From positions 4,540,001 through 4,604,000 of the forward strand of contig NW_024881278.1 of the NCBI RefSeq assembly GCF_018691265.1: a stretch of DNA of 64,000 nt. Direction: 5' to 3'. The notes under the pieces were generated by a model that searched no databases, was not told the DNA's origin, and saw only the letters and a list, made by a program, of their open reading frames with translations. The position numbers and the translations under genes were made by a program. Shown piece by piece: positions 33,611 to 45,748 of this stretch (position 1 is the stretch's first letter; every line of letters starts with the position of its first letter). Origin of the DNA: Tyto alba (taxonomy: Eukaryota; Chordata; Aves; Strigiformes; Tytonidae).

Positions 33611-36600
33611 TTCCTAAGATGTATACAGGGGCCCAAAGATCTATATAGGTCACACTGAGATTTTTCAACAATGCATAATCAGGTTAGACACAGTTTTGGG
33701 GTTAAAACCTCAAAACTTCAGTGAGACGCTAAGTACTCAGCTCATGTAGACATTCCTGAAAAGCCCAATACCAAACCTATTGCCCAACAGTTTCCTGATG
33801 AATTCCTGCAGGGCCTTGTCCACGGTTCTTACCGCAACCCAGAAATCCTAGCAGGAACATAATCATCTCATTCAGCTATGGAGAAAAGCTCTGATCTTGT
33901 AAGAGTCCAATCTGCACTGAAGAGAGAGGGGTTCTTACAACCTCGGCCAGGACGATAAAAATACCGGTCAGGGGATCAACACACCGATTTGTTCCCAAAC
34001 GGGATCAGTCACCGCAGCAGAGGTGCGCTGTGAATTCCCTCGCCTGCTGTGCCATCACCTCCTCCCTTCTGCTTTTCTTCAGGCCCCGCTGCAGGACGGG
34101 TGCTGTACAGCCAATGTGCTTAGCACTTTGGGAAAGCCTGGGCCAACCTTTATATTCCTTAATACCTTTAACTACCTTCCCTCGCCACACCTTGGCTTCC
34201 TGCTTTCTTCTGAAATTTGCAATGACCTATCTACCTTTAGTTTACGTGCTTGTAAAACTAGGCACATCCTTCAGCCTGTTCAGGATTAGGATGAAAAAGT
34301 AGTACCATAAAACGTTCATGGTGTGCAGCATTGTGCATTCCATTATTCCCATCAATTCTGCATTCTCTAACTGAACTTACATAGCCTTGGCATTGTATTA
34401 CTGTAGGAGATTTGCCCTTTCTTCTGTTTTCTGTTTTCTGCACAGTATTCATGTGTATAAACTCAGTAAACATTCACATCCACTTAACATGGGTATGCTA
34501 AACATTGAATACATTCCTTTAGTCAGCCATGGAATAAACTCCTTTCAAATAAATCAAAATACTAAACAAACAAACAAGCTGGGGAACCATGGAATAAACT
34601 CCATTTACTTTGCACTTTTGACCTTCTCACTTGCTTTCTACTCCCTTGTGTACATCCCCAGCCTCTGTGTAGAGCCCTAACAGCCACTGGGTTTTGAAAA
34701 AGAAAAAGGAACCGCCCCAAAATTTCTCATGCCCCTCTTTGCTTGCCAGAGAAGGCAGCCAGCACGTGAATCAGGGAAGAAGCAAGATCACTACAAGCCC
34801 AAAATTGCTACCACAAATAATTTTAAACAGACTGAATGGACTCTGTAAATCCTGGTTCAGATGCTCACACAGCCTAGGAAGAACCCCAAAGTCCTAAAAA
34901 TTAAGTTTGTGAATAAGTCCTTGAAAAATCAGGGCCACTTTCTCCATAGCAGCGGAAAACTGAAATTCCAAGTTGCACAATCAAATGTGACATACATTTC
35001 TGCAGCTGGTGGGAAAATAGTTTCCTTACCAAATAAATTTAATAAAAAGTAGACTGGTTTATATCTATTTTTTCCCTAAGCAACTTCTAAAATGTCAGAC
35101 GTTCAAATTAAGGAACTTTGATAGATTAAAAAAAATACACCACTGTAATAATACGTAATTTTTTTTTTTTCCTTTCTTCCATTCATTTACAATATTGGGC
35201 ACCTTCTGATAAAAGAAGCTGAATTTGCCAAAGCCAAAACTGTGAAAAAGCATTTCTACAAACTCTTCAAATGAATATATACATATATGATAAACAAAGC
35301 TTTATTTCCCTTAAGCTGAAGTGATTTCACCGCTAGCCTGACTGACTGCCATTTGCACCACATTGCCATGTGTATCCAGGCAGCTGTGCACATATTTCAT
35401 CTTTGCTTTCATTAGAAATAATTAATTCTAATTTCACTAGAAATACAAAATTCCTCTACAGTGGGTCATGACGATGGCTTCTATTTGAAAGATTTCTCCC
35501 GTATTTAACGAGCCTTGTAGGTTCTTGGATTGAAAATCCCCACTATTTAGAAGAGCTAGGGTAGCTCCCGTGCATTCTGTAAATTAGGCCATAAAATTTG
35601 GGCAAGGGGGGCATACGGGCCCCGTGCTGGCCTGCTGTTTGCCCGTGAATTTTAATGACTGCACACCTCAGCTGTATGGCTGCAACGAGCTGTATGCCTG
35701 TCTATGTAGACTCCTTACAAGAACCGGTTGTTTTTGCTACTAACTCCAAAGCAATAAAAGGTGGGAATTGAAGACTTCCTTGATGTCTTTGGTCTTACGG
35801 CTCAAGGGAAGTTGTCCTGGTGCGTTAAGCTGTCTGATTTATCCATTCTGCAGGCAAATGATGTGTACAAGCTCCTTAAGTAACTCAAACAGATTATGGT
35901 GCCTTGCCTGTCCCCACACGTTGCGTATCTGCTACTGCAGCACTTAGTGTTGGGGTCTACAGTCCATGTCTTTGGGTTTTGACCTGCTCTGTGGCTTTCC
36001 CAAAACCCCACGTGGAAAGGAGGGTCCTGAGCTGCCACGTGGTGGTCATTTAAATTAAACGTTTTTAAGCAGAGCGGCAGGTTAGCATAACGAATATCCC
36101 TGTTGTGTTCAGAGAAACAGTATTTTTCAGTGTTCCTCAAAAGGGGACATTGCTCCTGACAATCCCTTTGTTAGCTCTGCTACTGACAAAGGGGTTTGTA
36201 ATACCACTACCGTGATATAAACAAAGTAATAAAACCAGGAAAGGCTAAGTAACCCACCCGAATGAGGAGGCTTTAGAGCTTTTCTCTTACTGTAACATTT
36301 CACATCCTAAAAGCAGGAGAAACCTCAGCATCGGATCCCCTCTTAAGGGGGAAAATGAAGCCCCAAGTTAACTGTGAGGAAGTGAATCCCTATCTTACCT
36401 CTGCTATGCCAGTGGTGTGTAGCATGGGCATTTGGAAGTTGGCACCTGCAGCTTGGAAGGCTTCAGTCACCAAGCTGGGCTTGCGAAGCCAACACAAGGC
36501 AAGTCTTTCAGGCCAGAAACTGGGGTTCAGTGGGCAGAGTGCCTCTAGTTTCCCCCCAGTTTACTGAAACTGCAACTCTTGATTCACTTGTGTTGAAGGC

Positions 36601-39208
36601 ACTATTTACACCCGCTTTCAGGCATTAATTAGAAACCCAGGTCCAGCAATACCAACGCGACCTGTCTTATCACTGCCCAAGCTCAAAGATGTGATGAAAA
36701 ACGTATCGTATTCCACGCTTCCTTCCCTTCCAACAGCACATCGCTCCACGTACCTCCTGGGCCCATGGCATTTCCAGAGAAGCAAAATCCTTTTCTTCCA
36801 AAGCCCAAGGCAAAATTCCATGGGAGCAAGCTAGACCCACAGCCCTGTTTGTATCTCTTCCTCTAAGGCTACACCTCTACTAGTAAATTAAGGGCGCCTG
36901 GGAACATTCCTGGGCACGGAGGCCAGCTGGCATGGAAAAGCCTGCTTCACTGCTAGCTTCTGCACTGGGGTGGCTGCATGCAAACTGCTGCTCGGGGATG
37001 GTCCCAGGAGGGTTAGAACAAACCATGGCTAGAAACCGTCTGGGAGGGAGTTTCCCGGCCTGGTTTACGGGAGGGGTCCTGACAGTACAACCAGTCACTG
37101 GCTTTCGGCTGGGCCCAAAAGCGTTCCCAGGCACTGCTTTATTTACCGGCGCAGGTGTAGCCCAAGGCCGTGCCTACGTCTGCCTGCCCCGGTACCATGG
37201 GGTGGATGCAGGACCCAGATTAGCACTGTCATCACTTCAGTCAGCTGATTGTGATTTCATACACTTGTTGAATGCAGGTTTTATCTATACAGAAGTTGTT
37301 GATAAGGGAGCGTTTAAAGCAGCCTAGAGGGGAAACCACTTGAAAGCAGAGTTGCAGTGATCCAGAGAGCAGCTCTGGGGCAGGCCTGGACCGAAACGGG
37401 GTGGGATCCCTGGGTGCTGCCGAGCTGTGGTGAGGCAAGAGGACTCCCAAGGAACTCCTGCGGGGCCGCGGCCCATGCTCAGTCATTCCCACTGAGGGAC
37501 TGAAGGATATCGGCCATGAATTGTGCACAGGCTGGCCAGGATCTGGGGAGCTCTGCATTGGCACACTAATGCCATGTACCACAAGGGAGTTTTGCATTGT
37601 GTTTGGCCCACAAGCTGGTCCAAACTGGCACCTGACTTGTGACTGGCATCATCTTTATCAGGGTGCCACGCTAAGGCCACAAACCCTGTCTGGGTTGCAG
37701 GGACCAGGGAAAGGGTTCGCCTTTTCCTCCCACATCCTCACTGAGGGTCTGTGCTTCCTCCTCGTCACGTGCACAGCTACTCCCTACCTCAGGTCTCCCC
37801 ATATTCTCCAAGTTAGGATGAAATTTCTCCATGCATTTATGCTAACTCCGACTATTTTCTCTGGACCAGATTAGGGAGCAATTGTATGTGCTGTTCTGCT
37901 GGCAGGTGAAAGGTGAGAGGCAGCTCCAGGGATGGGGAGAGGAGCAGGGATGAGCAGCTGGCTTGACAGAAAGTGCTGATGCCAGATGAGGATGTGTGAC
38001 CACCACCTCTTTGGGTTGGTTTTTATCTCAGGTTTGTTGTTTTGTTTTGTTTTGTTTTTTTTTGCTTTGGTTTGGGTTTTTTTTGTTGTTGTTTGGTTTG
38101 GTTTGGTTTTTTTAACAGCTCGGTGATGGGACCGAATATGTTTTTATCCAGTTCACCAGAAAAACACATGGCCCCCAATCTCTCCCCACAAGCAATCTGT
38201 CTGCTAGAGACAATTATTCAGTCAAACCCCATTCAAGATTTATTCCTTCACTATCAAGCCATAAGGAGAGCAGAAGACATCAGTGATCTCCACTTAAACA
38301 CCACCCGCGCCGGGGGCTTCTGCGCAACCAAGGCGAAGACACTTCTGCCCTACATGCTGCAGCTCAGTAACATCTCGTCTGGGTTCAGGCTTTGCATTCA
38401 CCGTGGCCAGTCTATCCCAGAGACGAAGGACCCTTCCCTCCCCTCTCCATCTGCCCTCCCTGCAGCACAGGAACTTTCTGAAGCAAGCCCAGCTGCCAAG
38501 AACGCAGTCCCAGACAACTCAACTGATCAAAGCGCAGGCTGCCACCGTCCCTCCCGACGGATACCCCCTTCCCAGCCCCAGCCACCCAGCCCCGCTCCAT
38601 CTCTTCTGCCAAAACTAGAGCTCCTGCAGTAAACAGGTTCAAAGAGCTGGTTTGTCTGAAAAGTAATCCCTTCTTTCAGCATGTACACAGCACTTCGCTT
38701 AGCAGGGTCCTGATCTCCGCTGGAACTTCTACATTACAAATACATTCTTTCCCTCTATATTTAAATGAAATGTAAATTCATTTAATAATTAAATCTCAGT
38801 TAAAATCTTTAACTTGTAAACCAGGATTTAAAAATCTGTAGGAGCCACATTCCCTTCCCTGCCATAGCTGAAGGTACAGTAGCTAACTTTTCAGCTAACA
38901 TTGTTTTGTTCAAAATCAAATGAGGTTCATATTAAGCCTACAAAAGGAAATCATGATTGATGATCTGGCCTGCCCAACTGCAATTCCTTTAGTAACAAAA
39001 ATATTTTGTAAGTTCATTTATTATTGAGATCAAGCAATGAGTCTGGAGCTACATAAAATGGTTCCAATTAGATTCAAGTAATTGCCATTTTGAGTGAACA
39101 TAAGCTTTTCTGGATAAAAAAAAAAAAAAAAGGGCAATAAAAGCTCAAGTAAGCTCAAGTCTGAGATTTAAGCCTTCAAAGCTTTTTTTTTGCCTTTTTT
39201 TTTCCTCT

Positions 39209-39210
<2 letters not shown>

Positions 39211-39243
<33 letters not shown>

Positions 39244-39284
39244 CGTGAGAGAGAGAGAGACACACACACACACACACACACACA
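39211..39284. repeat. Compound simple repeat: T-run, (GA)n, (CA)n
   Basis: A T-run up to 39,241 is followed by a GA dinucleotide stretch (about 39,247-39,260) and a CA dinucleotide stretch (about 39,261-39,284). It is likely polymorphic in length. Confidence 0.95.
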
Positions 39285-42200
39285 TGAGAGGATGGGGTGG
39301 GGGGGCAGGGGGAGGAGGAACAGGGATGTATGGAAAAAGAGGAGTGATTTTCCTAAGCTGATTTCTCTTTCTGGGTGACCCAGTCTCCCTGGGAATGCTG
39401 CCCATGTGATCTGCACCAACTGGATCAGCAACAGCACAAGAATGAAGAGTTTCCACAGCATCATTAAAATAAGTGGCAAAGAGGGGAAAAGCCAGCAAAG
39501 CACAAGTTTAATAACCTCACCGAAACCCCTCCTGCAGACAAGGGAGAAGTGTCTTCTCCTGCAGCAGCACCTTTCAGAGAAAATGCTGGAGCATGTAGTA
39601 AAGGAAAACAATTTCAGCACAGTGCCAGCTGGATACCTAAAGCAGCTGAATTGGTCAATCAGAGAGAAAAATGTTTCGTATGCTGATGAAGGCACTTCCT
39701 TGGAGCCACTGAGACCCACTCCAGAGCAGAAAGCGCTCCGGTGCCCCTTAATGCTGAGATTTAGGATCCCAACTCAGAGTTAAATCCCAGGCCTACACAC
39801 ACTTCTCATGCTGTGCTGTGTGTCGAAGAGTAGCTTGAAATAATTTTCTAACCAGCTTGGGGGGAGAAGGGGAGGGTGGGGACGGGACACTGAAGCCACT
39901 GCCCCCCTTCCACGCTGTGAAGAACGTCTTCCATCCATGGACGTATAGATGCAAAAAGAAAAGGATGGGATAAAATAGTATTTCCACACTCCATGAGCAT
40001 CAGCCACACACACATACCTCATACAGGTGTTTCACAGAGCAGTGTCATCATCCACTCTATTACCTGTCTCTCACTACAAATGTTTACCTTCAGCAAGGTA
40101 TTTCCCAGGAAGATTATGTGTGATCAAGGAGTTATTAGTGAGGCAAAGAAGATGTATTGTTTCTGATTTTAATACATTTGTTTCTTTTTTTTTTTTTTTT
40201 TATTACCCAGATGTCATCATGAGATACTCAATTTCTTGTGCCCACCCAAAGGTCTACAAAAGTTCTCTCCTGTCTCTACAAATGGCTTAATCTCTAGAGT
40301 GCAATTTAAGAGTAATTTCAATCAAGTCATAAATACAGGTTCACATTTTTACATAGCTTCACATAGCTTCTTTCTGGTCTGAATAAGTATCAGTATAACA
40401 CAGGAAGCTTTTTGCTCTAGCTCAACTTCAGTTTGCAACTTTTTAGCGTTCCTGTTTCAAGGCTTGGAGAGGAATATGAAGCCTAAGTCTGGTGAACTTG
40501 TATAGCTCAGCTGAATCTGTGTGAAGATCTAGCCCATTCTAAAAACAGTTGTTACAGTATCTCGGCATTTCTGGGACTAGACCCTGACTACACATGACAA
40601 AAAAAACAGTATTGTTTCCTTAAAGACAGTCTCCCATGGTTCCCACAGGTGCTCTACCTTCAGATTGTGTTGTAAACTCGTAAATATTTTTCCTCATCAA
40701 TGACTCAAGAACAAAACTTTTAACAGGCAGGAAATGTCAATATTTGGTTCTGATGAGAAACAAGTGCCTCCTCTCTCCTGCTCTTAAAAGACTGCCTTTC
40801 CCCCCAAAGCAGCTCACCCAAGAAGGTAAAGGAGCGCCTGAGTGCCACGGCAGGTAAGCGCAGCCACCCGAAGCACTGCTCCGGACACTTCCAACCACAG
40901 CCCCCTCTTCCTCGGACAGATGCTTCCCCAGGCTCTGGGAATGAAATTGGGTGCGGCGACACACAACCTTCTATCCTCTGCCAGAAACACGGTGCTACAC
41001 GTCAATCTAGTCGGGGTCATGGCTTGTTCTATAGAGCCTTCTGGTGAACACGCACAGAAGTAGCTGCAAGGCTTAGGCCCCGATCAGATTAACTCCTGAT
41101 CTGGCACTGGAAACCAAAAACAACAGTTCACAGCTCCCGTTGTTTGATTTCCCTCTGCCGGGAGAGACTGGGGCTCCATCTCCTTGCTGCTCTGCTACTT
41201 GCAAACTCGAGCTGCAGTTCCACAAGACCAGAGCTGCTAAAAACCCTCCAAATTAAAAATAATTGACTTCTCACCTCCTGAGGACTGAGCTAGTGCCCTC
41301 CAGGCACTCATAAACCCTGTAATTCTAAGCCTATGGGCAGCACCAAGGGGTCTGGTGTACTGGACCACTCTCCAAATACCATCTTTCGCTACAAAAACTC
41401 ATAATCTCATTCAGCGAAACTTTCCCAAAACATGGGAGAGCCAAAGTCACACTGTCCTGCAGTAAGATCTGGATTGCTCACAATAACGTATAGACCTTCT
41501 CCGAGATGGGCTGAACAGGACCGACTGACAAATTTCAAACAGGTCTGATGATGCCCTTCTTTTTTTGGACTTAAAAAAAAAAAAAATAAAATAAACCCAC
41601 ATATTTTATGCTCAGAAGAAGTCAGTACCCTAAACAGAGAATGTGTGGTGAACGGGAAGCTCATTACCCTGGTTAGCAGGAACTGAGGCACAGGGAGGTT
41701 TCAGTCACGCTCTCCCACCGTGGTTCAGGAAAGCTGTTTGCTTGTGGGTTAATGTCCTCTTCTTCTCTCTATTATCCAGGTAAAAAGGAAGCTCTAAAGG
41801 CAGTTGGCTGTCTGCTTCACCAAAGTGAATTGACTGTGCTGGGGAGTCTCCAATGTTTTCTTTCCTCATAAATTATCTTCATTAGCTATGTAAATAGAAC
41901 CCTGATGAGATACTAATTGGTTGTTAAGATTTAAATCTCAAATAACAAAAACAGTTTTGCAGTAATGCATGTTTTTGTTTTTGCCAATGTGAAAGAACGT
42001 GCCATCAATCTGCAAATAGCACACCACTGCTGCACCCTCTCCCGTTGCTGCTGTGTACTGTACACCGGCTTCTTGGGCATCTTAGACATGTAGTGGAGAT
42101 GATCAGGTTTTGATCAATACCTGCAGCCTTATCCTCAAGGCACTGTGGCTGCTCCTAAAGCATATGTGAGGCTGCACCCTTAGATGAGGTCATTTGCCCT

Positions 42201-42301
42201 TGATTCTCAGGCTCCAGGAAGCTTTCTTTATAGTCACTTTATTAGGATAACTGAACGAGTACTAAGCACAAGGAGTCTCTGGACTGTCTAAAGGAGGATT
42301 T

Positions 42302-42750
42302 CATAGAATCATAGAACGGTTTGGGTTGGAAGGGACCTTTAAAGGTCATTTAGTCCAAACCCCTTGCAATGAGCAGGGACGTCTTCAACTAGATCAGGTT
42401 GCTCAGAGCCTCATCATCCAACCTGATGTTGAATGTTTCCAGGGATGGGGCATCTACCACCCCCCTGGCAACCTGTGCCAGTGTTTCACTACCCTCACTG
42501 TAAAAAACTTCGTCCTTTTATCTAGTCTAAATCTGCCTTCCTGTAGTTTAAAACCATTACCCCTTGTGTCCTACTGCATCAGGCCCTACTAAAAAGTCTG
42601 TTTCCATCTTATAAGCCCCCTTTAAGTATTGAAAGGCTGCAATAAGGTCTCCCTGGAGCCTTCCCTTCTCCAGGCTGAACAACCCCAACTCTCTCAGCCC
42701 TTCTTCACAGCAGAGGTGTTCCACCCTTCTAATCGTTTTTGTGACCCTAA
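42302..42750 (-). mobile_element. CR1 LINE fragment, 3' end, element sense on minus strand
   Basis: The plus strand starts CATAGAATCATAGAACGG, the reverse complement of the CR1 3' terminal octamer repeats, followed by GGTTTGGGTTGGAAGGGACC and the usual CR1 order: CCAGGGATGGGGCATCTACC, CTGTGCCAGTGTTTCACTAC, and GGCTGAACAACCCCAACTCT. It is 5'-truncated near 42,750, as most CR1 copies are. It is clearly less decayed than the copy at 6,600. Confidence 0.97.
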
Positions 42751-44959
42751 ATTTTTAACTGGTAGCAATGCAAGCAAAATTCATCAGCTGAGAGTTCCCC
42801 AGCAGGAGCTGACATTGATGTCTATCTGACTAAAATGAAGTATCAATAACCTAGCTCACACTTGATGAAAGAGCCATTCTGAATTATTTACTGTATGTCA
42901 TACTTCAGGTTTTAATTTCAATATATTGTGAGATGTACGATAAATTATTTAGAGGTGTGACAAATTAAAATGCAGTTTTAAACCCGCTTGCATTTTCTAC
43001 TCTTGGGTTAACAGTCCAGTTTGCAACAGTGATTTGCTAATCGATTTTTGCAAATGTTTTTTCAACTACAGAGGCATAGAGGCATACAAGTTTTCCACTG
43101 CAGCAAATCTTACCCAGCTTGAATCATTTAACAACCCATCCTCCTTGAGATACACTAATGAAATACAGCTTGGGCAAAAGGGTCAAAGGTACCTGCAGCA
43201 GGTGAGCCCACGAGCCTGCGGTTTGTTTCTTCCAGCTTTACCCAGGGGCATGCAACAGTTTGAAGGCTCTTTTCCTCTCACTTAAATTATTTTTTTGGTG
43301 TGTCAAATAGCCTCTTTGGAGGAGATATTTTATCTTGCTTTCTAACTTTTTCTCTTCTCTGTTTTCATGATCCGTTTTGTAGGAAGATCCAGAAAATATA
43401 GCTGGTGTTTTAACACGTCTAGGCACACATTTCTTTGCATGGGGACGGCAGGGAAGAATGTTGTCTTCTACTCCGAGCAGTCATGGGTTCAATAAAGGAG
43501 TTGTTATTTTGCCATGCAACCCATTTTTAGACCAGTCTTGCAAAGTTCTTCGTGTATACTTGTGAAGATATTTTTCACCGTCTTTTTGGCAAACAGAGTA
43601 AGGAAACAGATGTCAATATTCTTCCCTTGGACCCCCGTGGAGACATATCTTTAGACCTAAGTCCAGATGACAGTAATTCAAGCTTTGTTCCTCAATGGGT
43701 AACACCTCTGCAAAATTACAATCTTCTGAGCAACAAAATATGCAATATTCAGTCTTGCAAGAGTGATAAGTTTAAGATCCAATATTTCCTGACTCATCAG
43801 AGCTCACAATGGAAAGCTTTGTACTGTCTGAGGGGAGAAATTCCAAGTTTCTGTCCGCGAAAGAGCCTAAGTTCTTTAAAAATCATGACATGTTTATGCA
43901 GAGTAAAACAATTTTAGGTCAATTTAGGACATTCTGTCCCTCTAAAATCTGTACTGCTGAATTTGTGTCTAGATGATAGGAAATGTAGATGTTGTAACAA
44001 GGATGTTTTACAGTACCCAACTATATTTAAAACAAAATCTTCAAGGTCTTTGACACATACCCAATGCTTTAAACAATGGTCTGCAAACATAACCTTGTTT
44101 GCAGTTTTGTTTATAACTGACTCATGGCCTGTCTCTTCTGAAATCATGGGACTACCCCAGAGGTAGGATGATGAAAACTGCTCCCGGTTGAAAGGCTCTC
44201 TATGGAAACGAAGTTCCATCAGACACAATGGCTCAAGGAGCCTCAAAAAGTTTCATTTCCAACATCCTGCGTTTGATTCCCTTCTGCCCTCTCCGAGGCA
44301 AAGCAAGGATTTAGAAAGAGCCCTGCCTGTAGTGCCGGCATTGCTGGAAGCAGCAGACGACGTGACCCTGACGCGGGCATCCTCTGCCTTGTGCCACAGC
44401 AGGGAAGCAGCGGAAGCTCCCCGCGGCTCCGCGGTGCGCTGGGATCAGCAGCGAGCTCCCATCGCCCAGCCCCTGGCACAGCCGCTCCAGTGCCAGCGGC
44501 GATGCCGGCAAAAGGCTGCCAAGTTGCTGTGGGGACGGAGCAGGGAGCCAAAGGGCAGTCAGGGCACCAGGAGCACGTTAACTTTTCCCTCGGAGACAGA
44601 AAGTCGTCACAGCGCAGCCTCAGCAGAAGTGCTACAGAAGGGAAACGGAGCAGCTGCCAGATCCAAGAGCTGCTGCTTTACCTGAAGTTAAAAAAGGACA
44701 GAAAATGTAGTTTCTTTTGGTTTCTTGAGAATCAGAAACCCTGTATTTCTGCCAGCCTTAAGAGAATCCTCTACATATTCCCTTATGTATAGATAATGTA
44801 TCTCTACGGATACCTTATCTCTGAGAACTCTCCATCTGAAAAAGCTTGGCTGAAAGGTGCCACATCCATTTTAATACTGGTCCCCAAAGTGAGACAAACA
44901 GAGATGAGTTTGTTTCTTCCTTAGCAAAAGTAAGGCTGCAGCAAAGGGGGGTACGAGAT
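42751..44959. other. Gene-free interval
   Basis: Unique sequence without a recognisable gene. The part at 44,270-44,660 is somewhat GC-rich with open frames on both strands that show no known domain. Confidence 0.55.
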
Positions 44960-45110
44960 GACTGGACTTTTTCTGGCTCAGGGAGACATCCCATCGGACT
45001 GGGATCCAGTTACATCCTGAGTCCACAACAGGTTGCATTTAGGACCACGGTCAAATCATTCCTTGCAATGTGCCTCAGTTTCTACACCTGAAATACTAAG
45101 TTAAATAGCT
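44960..45110 (+). mobile_element. MIR-like SINE relic
   Basis: The phrase GGTCAAATCATTCCTTGCAA followed by TGTGCCTCAGTTTCTACACC matches the forward MIR core (in which a 'CAAGTCA' segment precedes 'TGCCTCAGTTTCC'). The rest is weak, so the edges are estimates. Confidence 0.6.
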
Positions 45111-45715
45111 ACCAGGTATTGCACAACCCAATGTATATATTTTAGGATGTGCTGACATGCCATATTGCCTGAGCACTTGGTCAGAAAAAATAACAAACAG
45201 TATTGATATTACAATAATGCTAGCAAATTATAGACGTCTGCAATTACATTAAATTAAAACCTGGTGCAGTTCACAATAGTCAGATGGGGAAGCATGAAAT
45301 AGGAACCATATTACAATCAAACTGTTTCTGCTTAAATATTTGAGGTTTGGGGCATTTGGATTTTAAAATAAAACACTCAGATTTATATAGAGACCTCAGG
45401 TAGTTCCATTGAAACAAACCTTATTTTTCACACAAAAAAAAAATAGTTTCAACAACAGATTTTCCCAGTACCAGTTGCACTGCAACACAGTTTTTCAGAC
45501 TTATCTCCCTGCTACTTCTGGTGTTACTTTTGAGCACAGTTCAGATTTTTAACCTGATTTCTTTCTGTCCAGGAATCATTCATTGGAGTACATACATTTT
45601 ATTTTTTTTTAATCAAAGTTAGGATCGCACCATGAACCAATTGTGCTGGCTGAAGTACTTTACATTCAAGAAATAAGGACAGCAGCATATGCGTGAAGTT
45701 ACTGCTCAGAGCTTA

Positions 45716-45748
45716 ATTAATACCAGGGGTTTTCACCCTGGTATTAAT
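45716..45748. repeat. Perfect hairpin, 13-bp arms and 7-base loop
   Basis: ATTAATACCAGGG (45,716-45,728) is followed by the loop GTTTTCA and then its exact reverse complement (45,736-45,748). The pairing stops abruptly on the outside. No known element was recognised. Confidence 0.95.

Larger units (their letters stand above)
32401..42301. other. Gene-free interval
   Basis: No recognisable gene. A MIR-like fragment lies at 33,565-33,610. A 16-base phrase CCATGGAATAAACTCC occurs twice (34,528 and 34,587). A GTTTT/GGTTT tract lies at about 38,034-38,115, and a compound T-run, GA and CA repeat at about 39,211-39,284. The AT-rich unique stretches at 32,690-32,930, 35,590-35,760, 38,730-39,115 and 41,860-42,030 look like possible conserved non-coding elements. 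Open frames are short and unrecognised. Confidence 0.55.

Noticed and set aside
38042..38632. 196-codon plus-strand frame
   Set aside because: It starts in a GTTTT simple-repeat tract and continues in Pro/Ser-rich unique sequence without any domain.
42326..42829. Open frames at 42.3-42.8 kb
   Set aside because: Mostly antisense CR1 sequence.
44188..44792. Overlapping open frames of 100-165 codons on both strands near 44.2-44.8 kb
   Set aside because: No domain, no splice context and no homology recognised. A mild local GC rise explains the frames.
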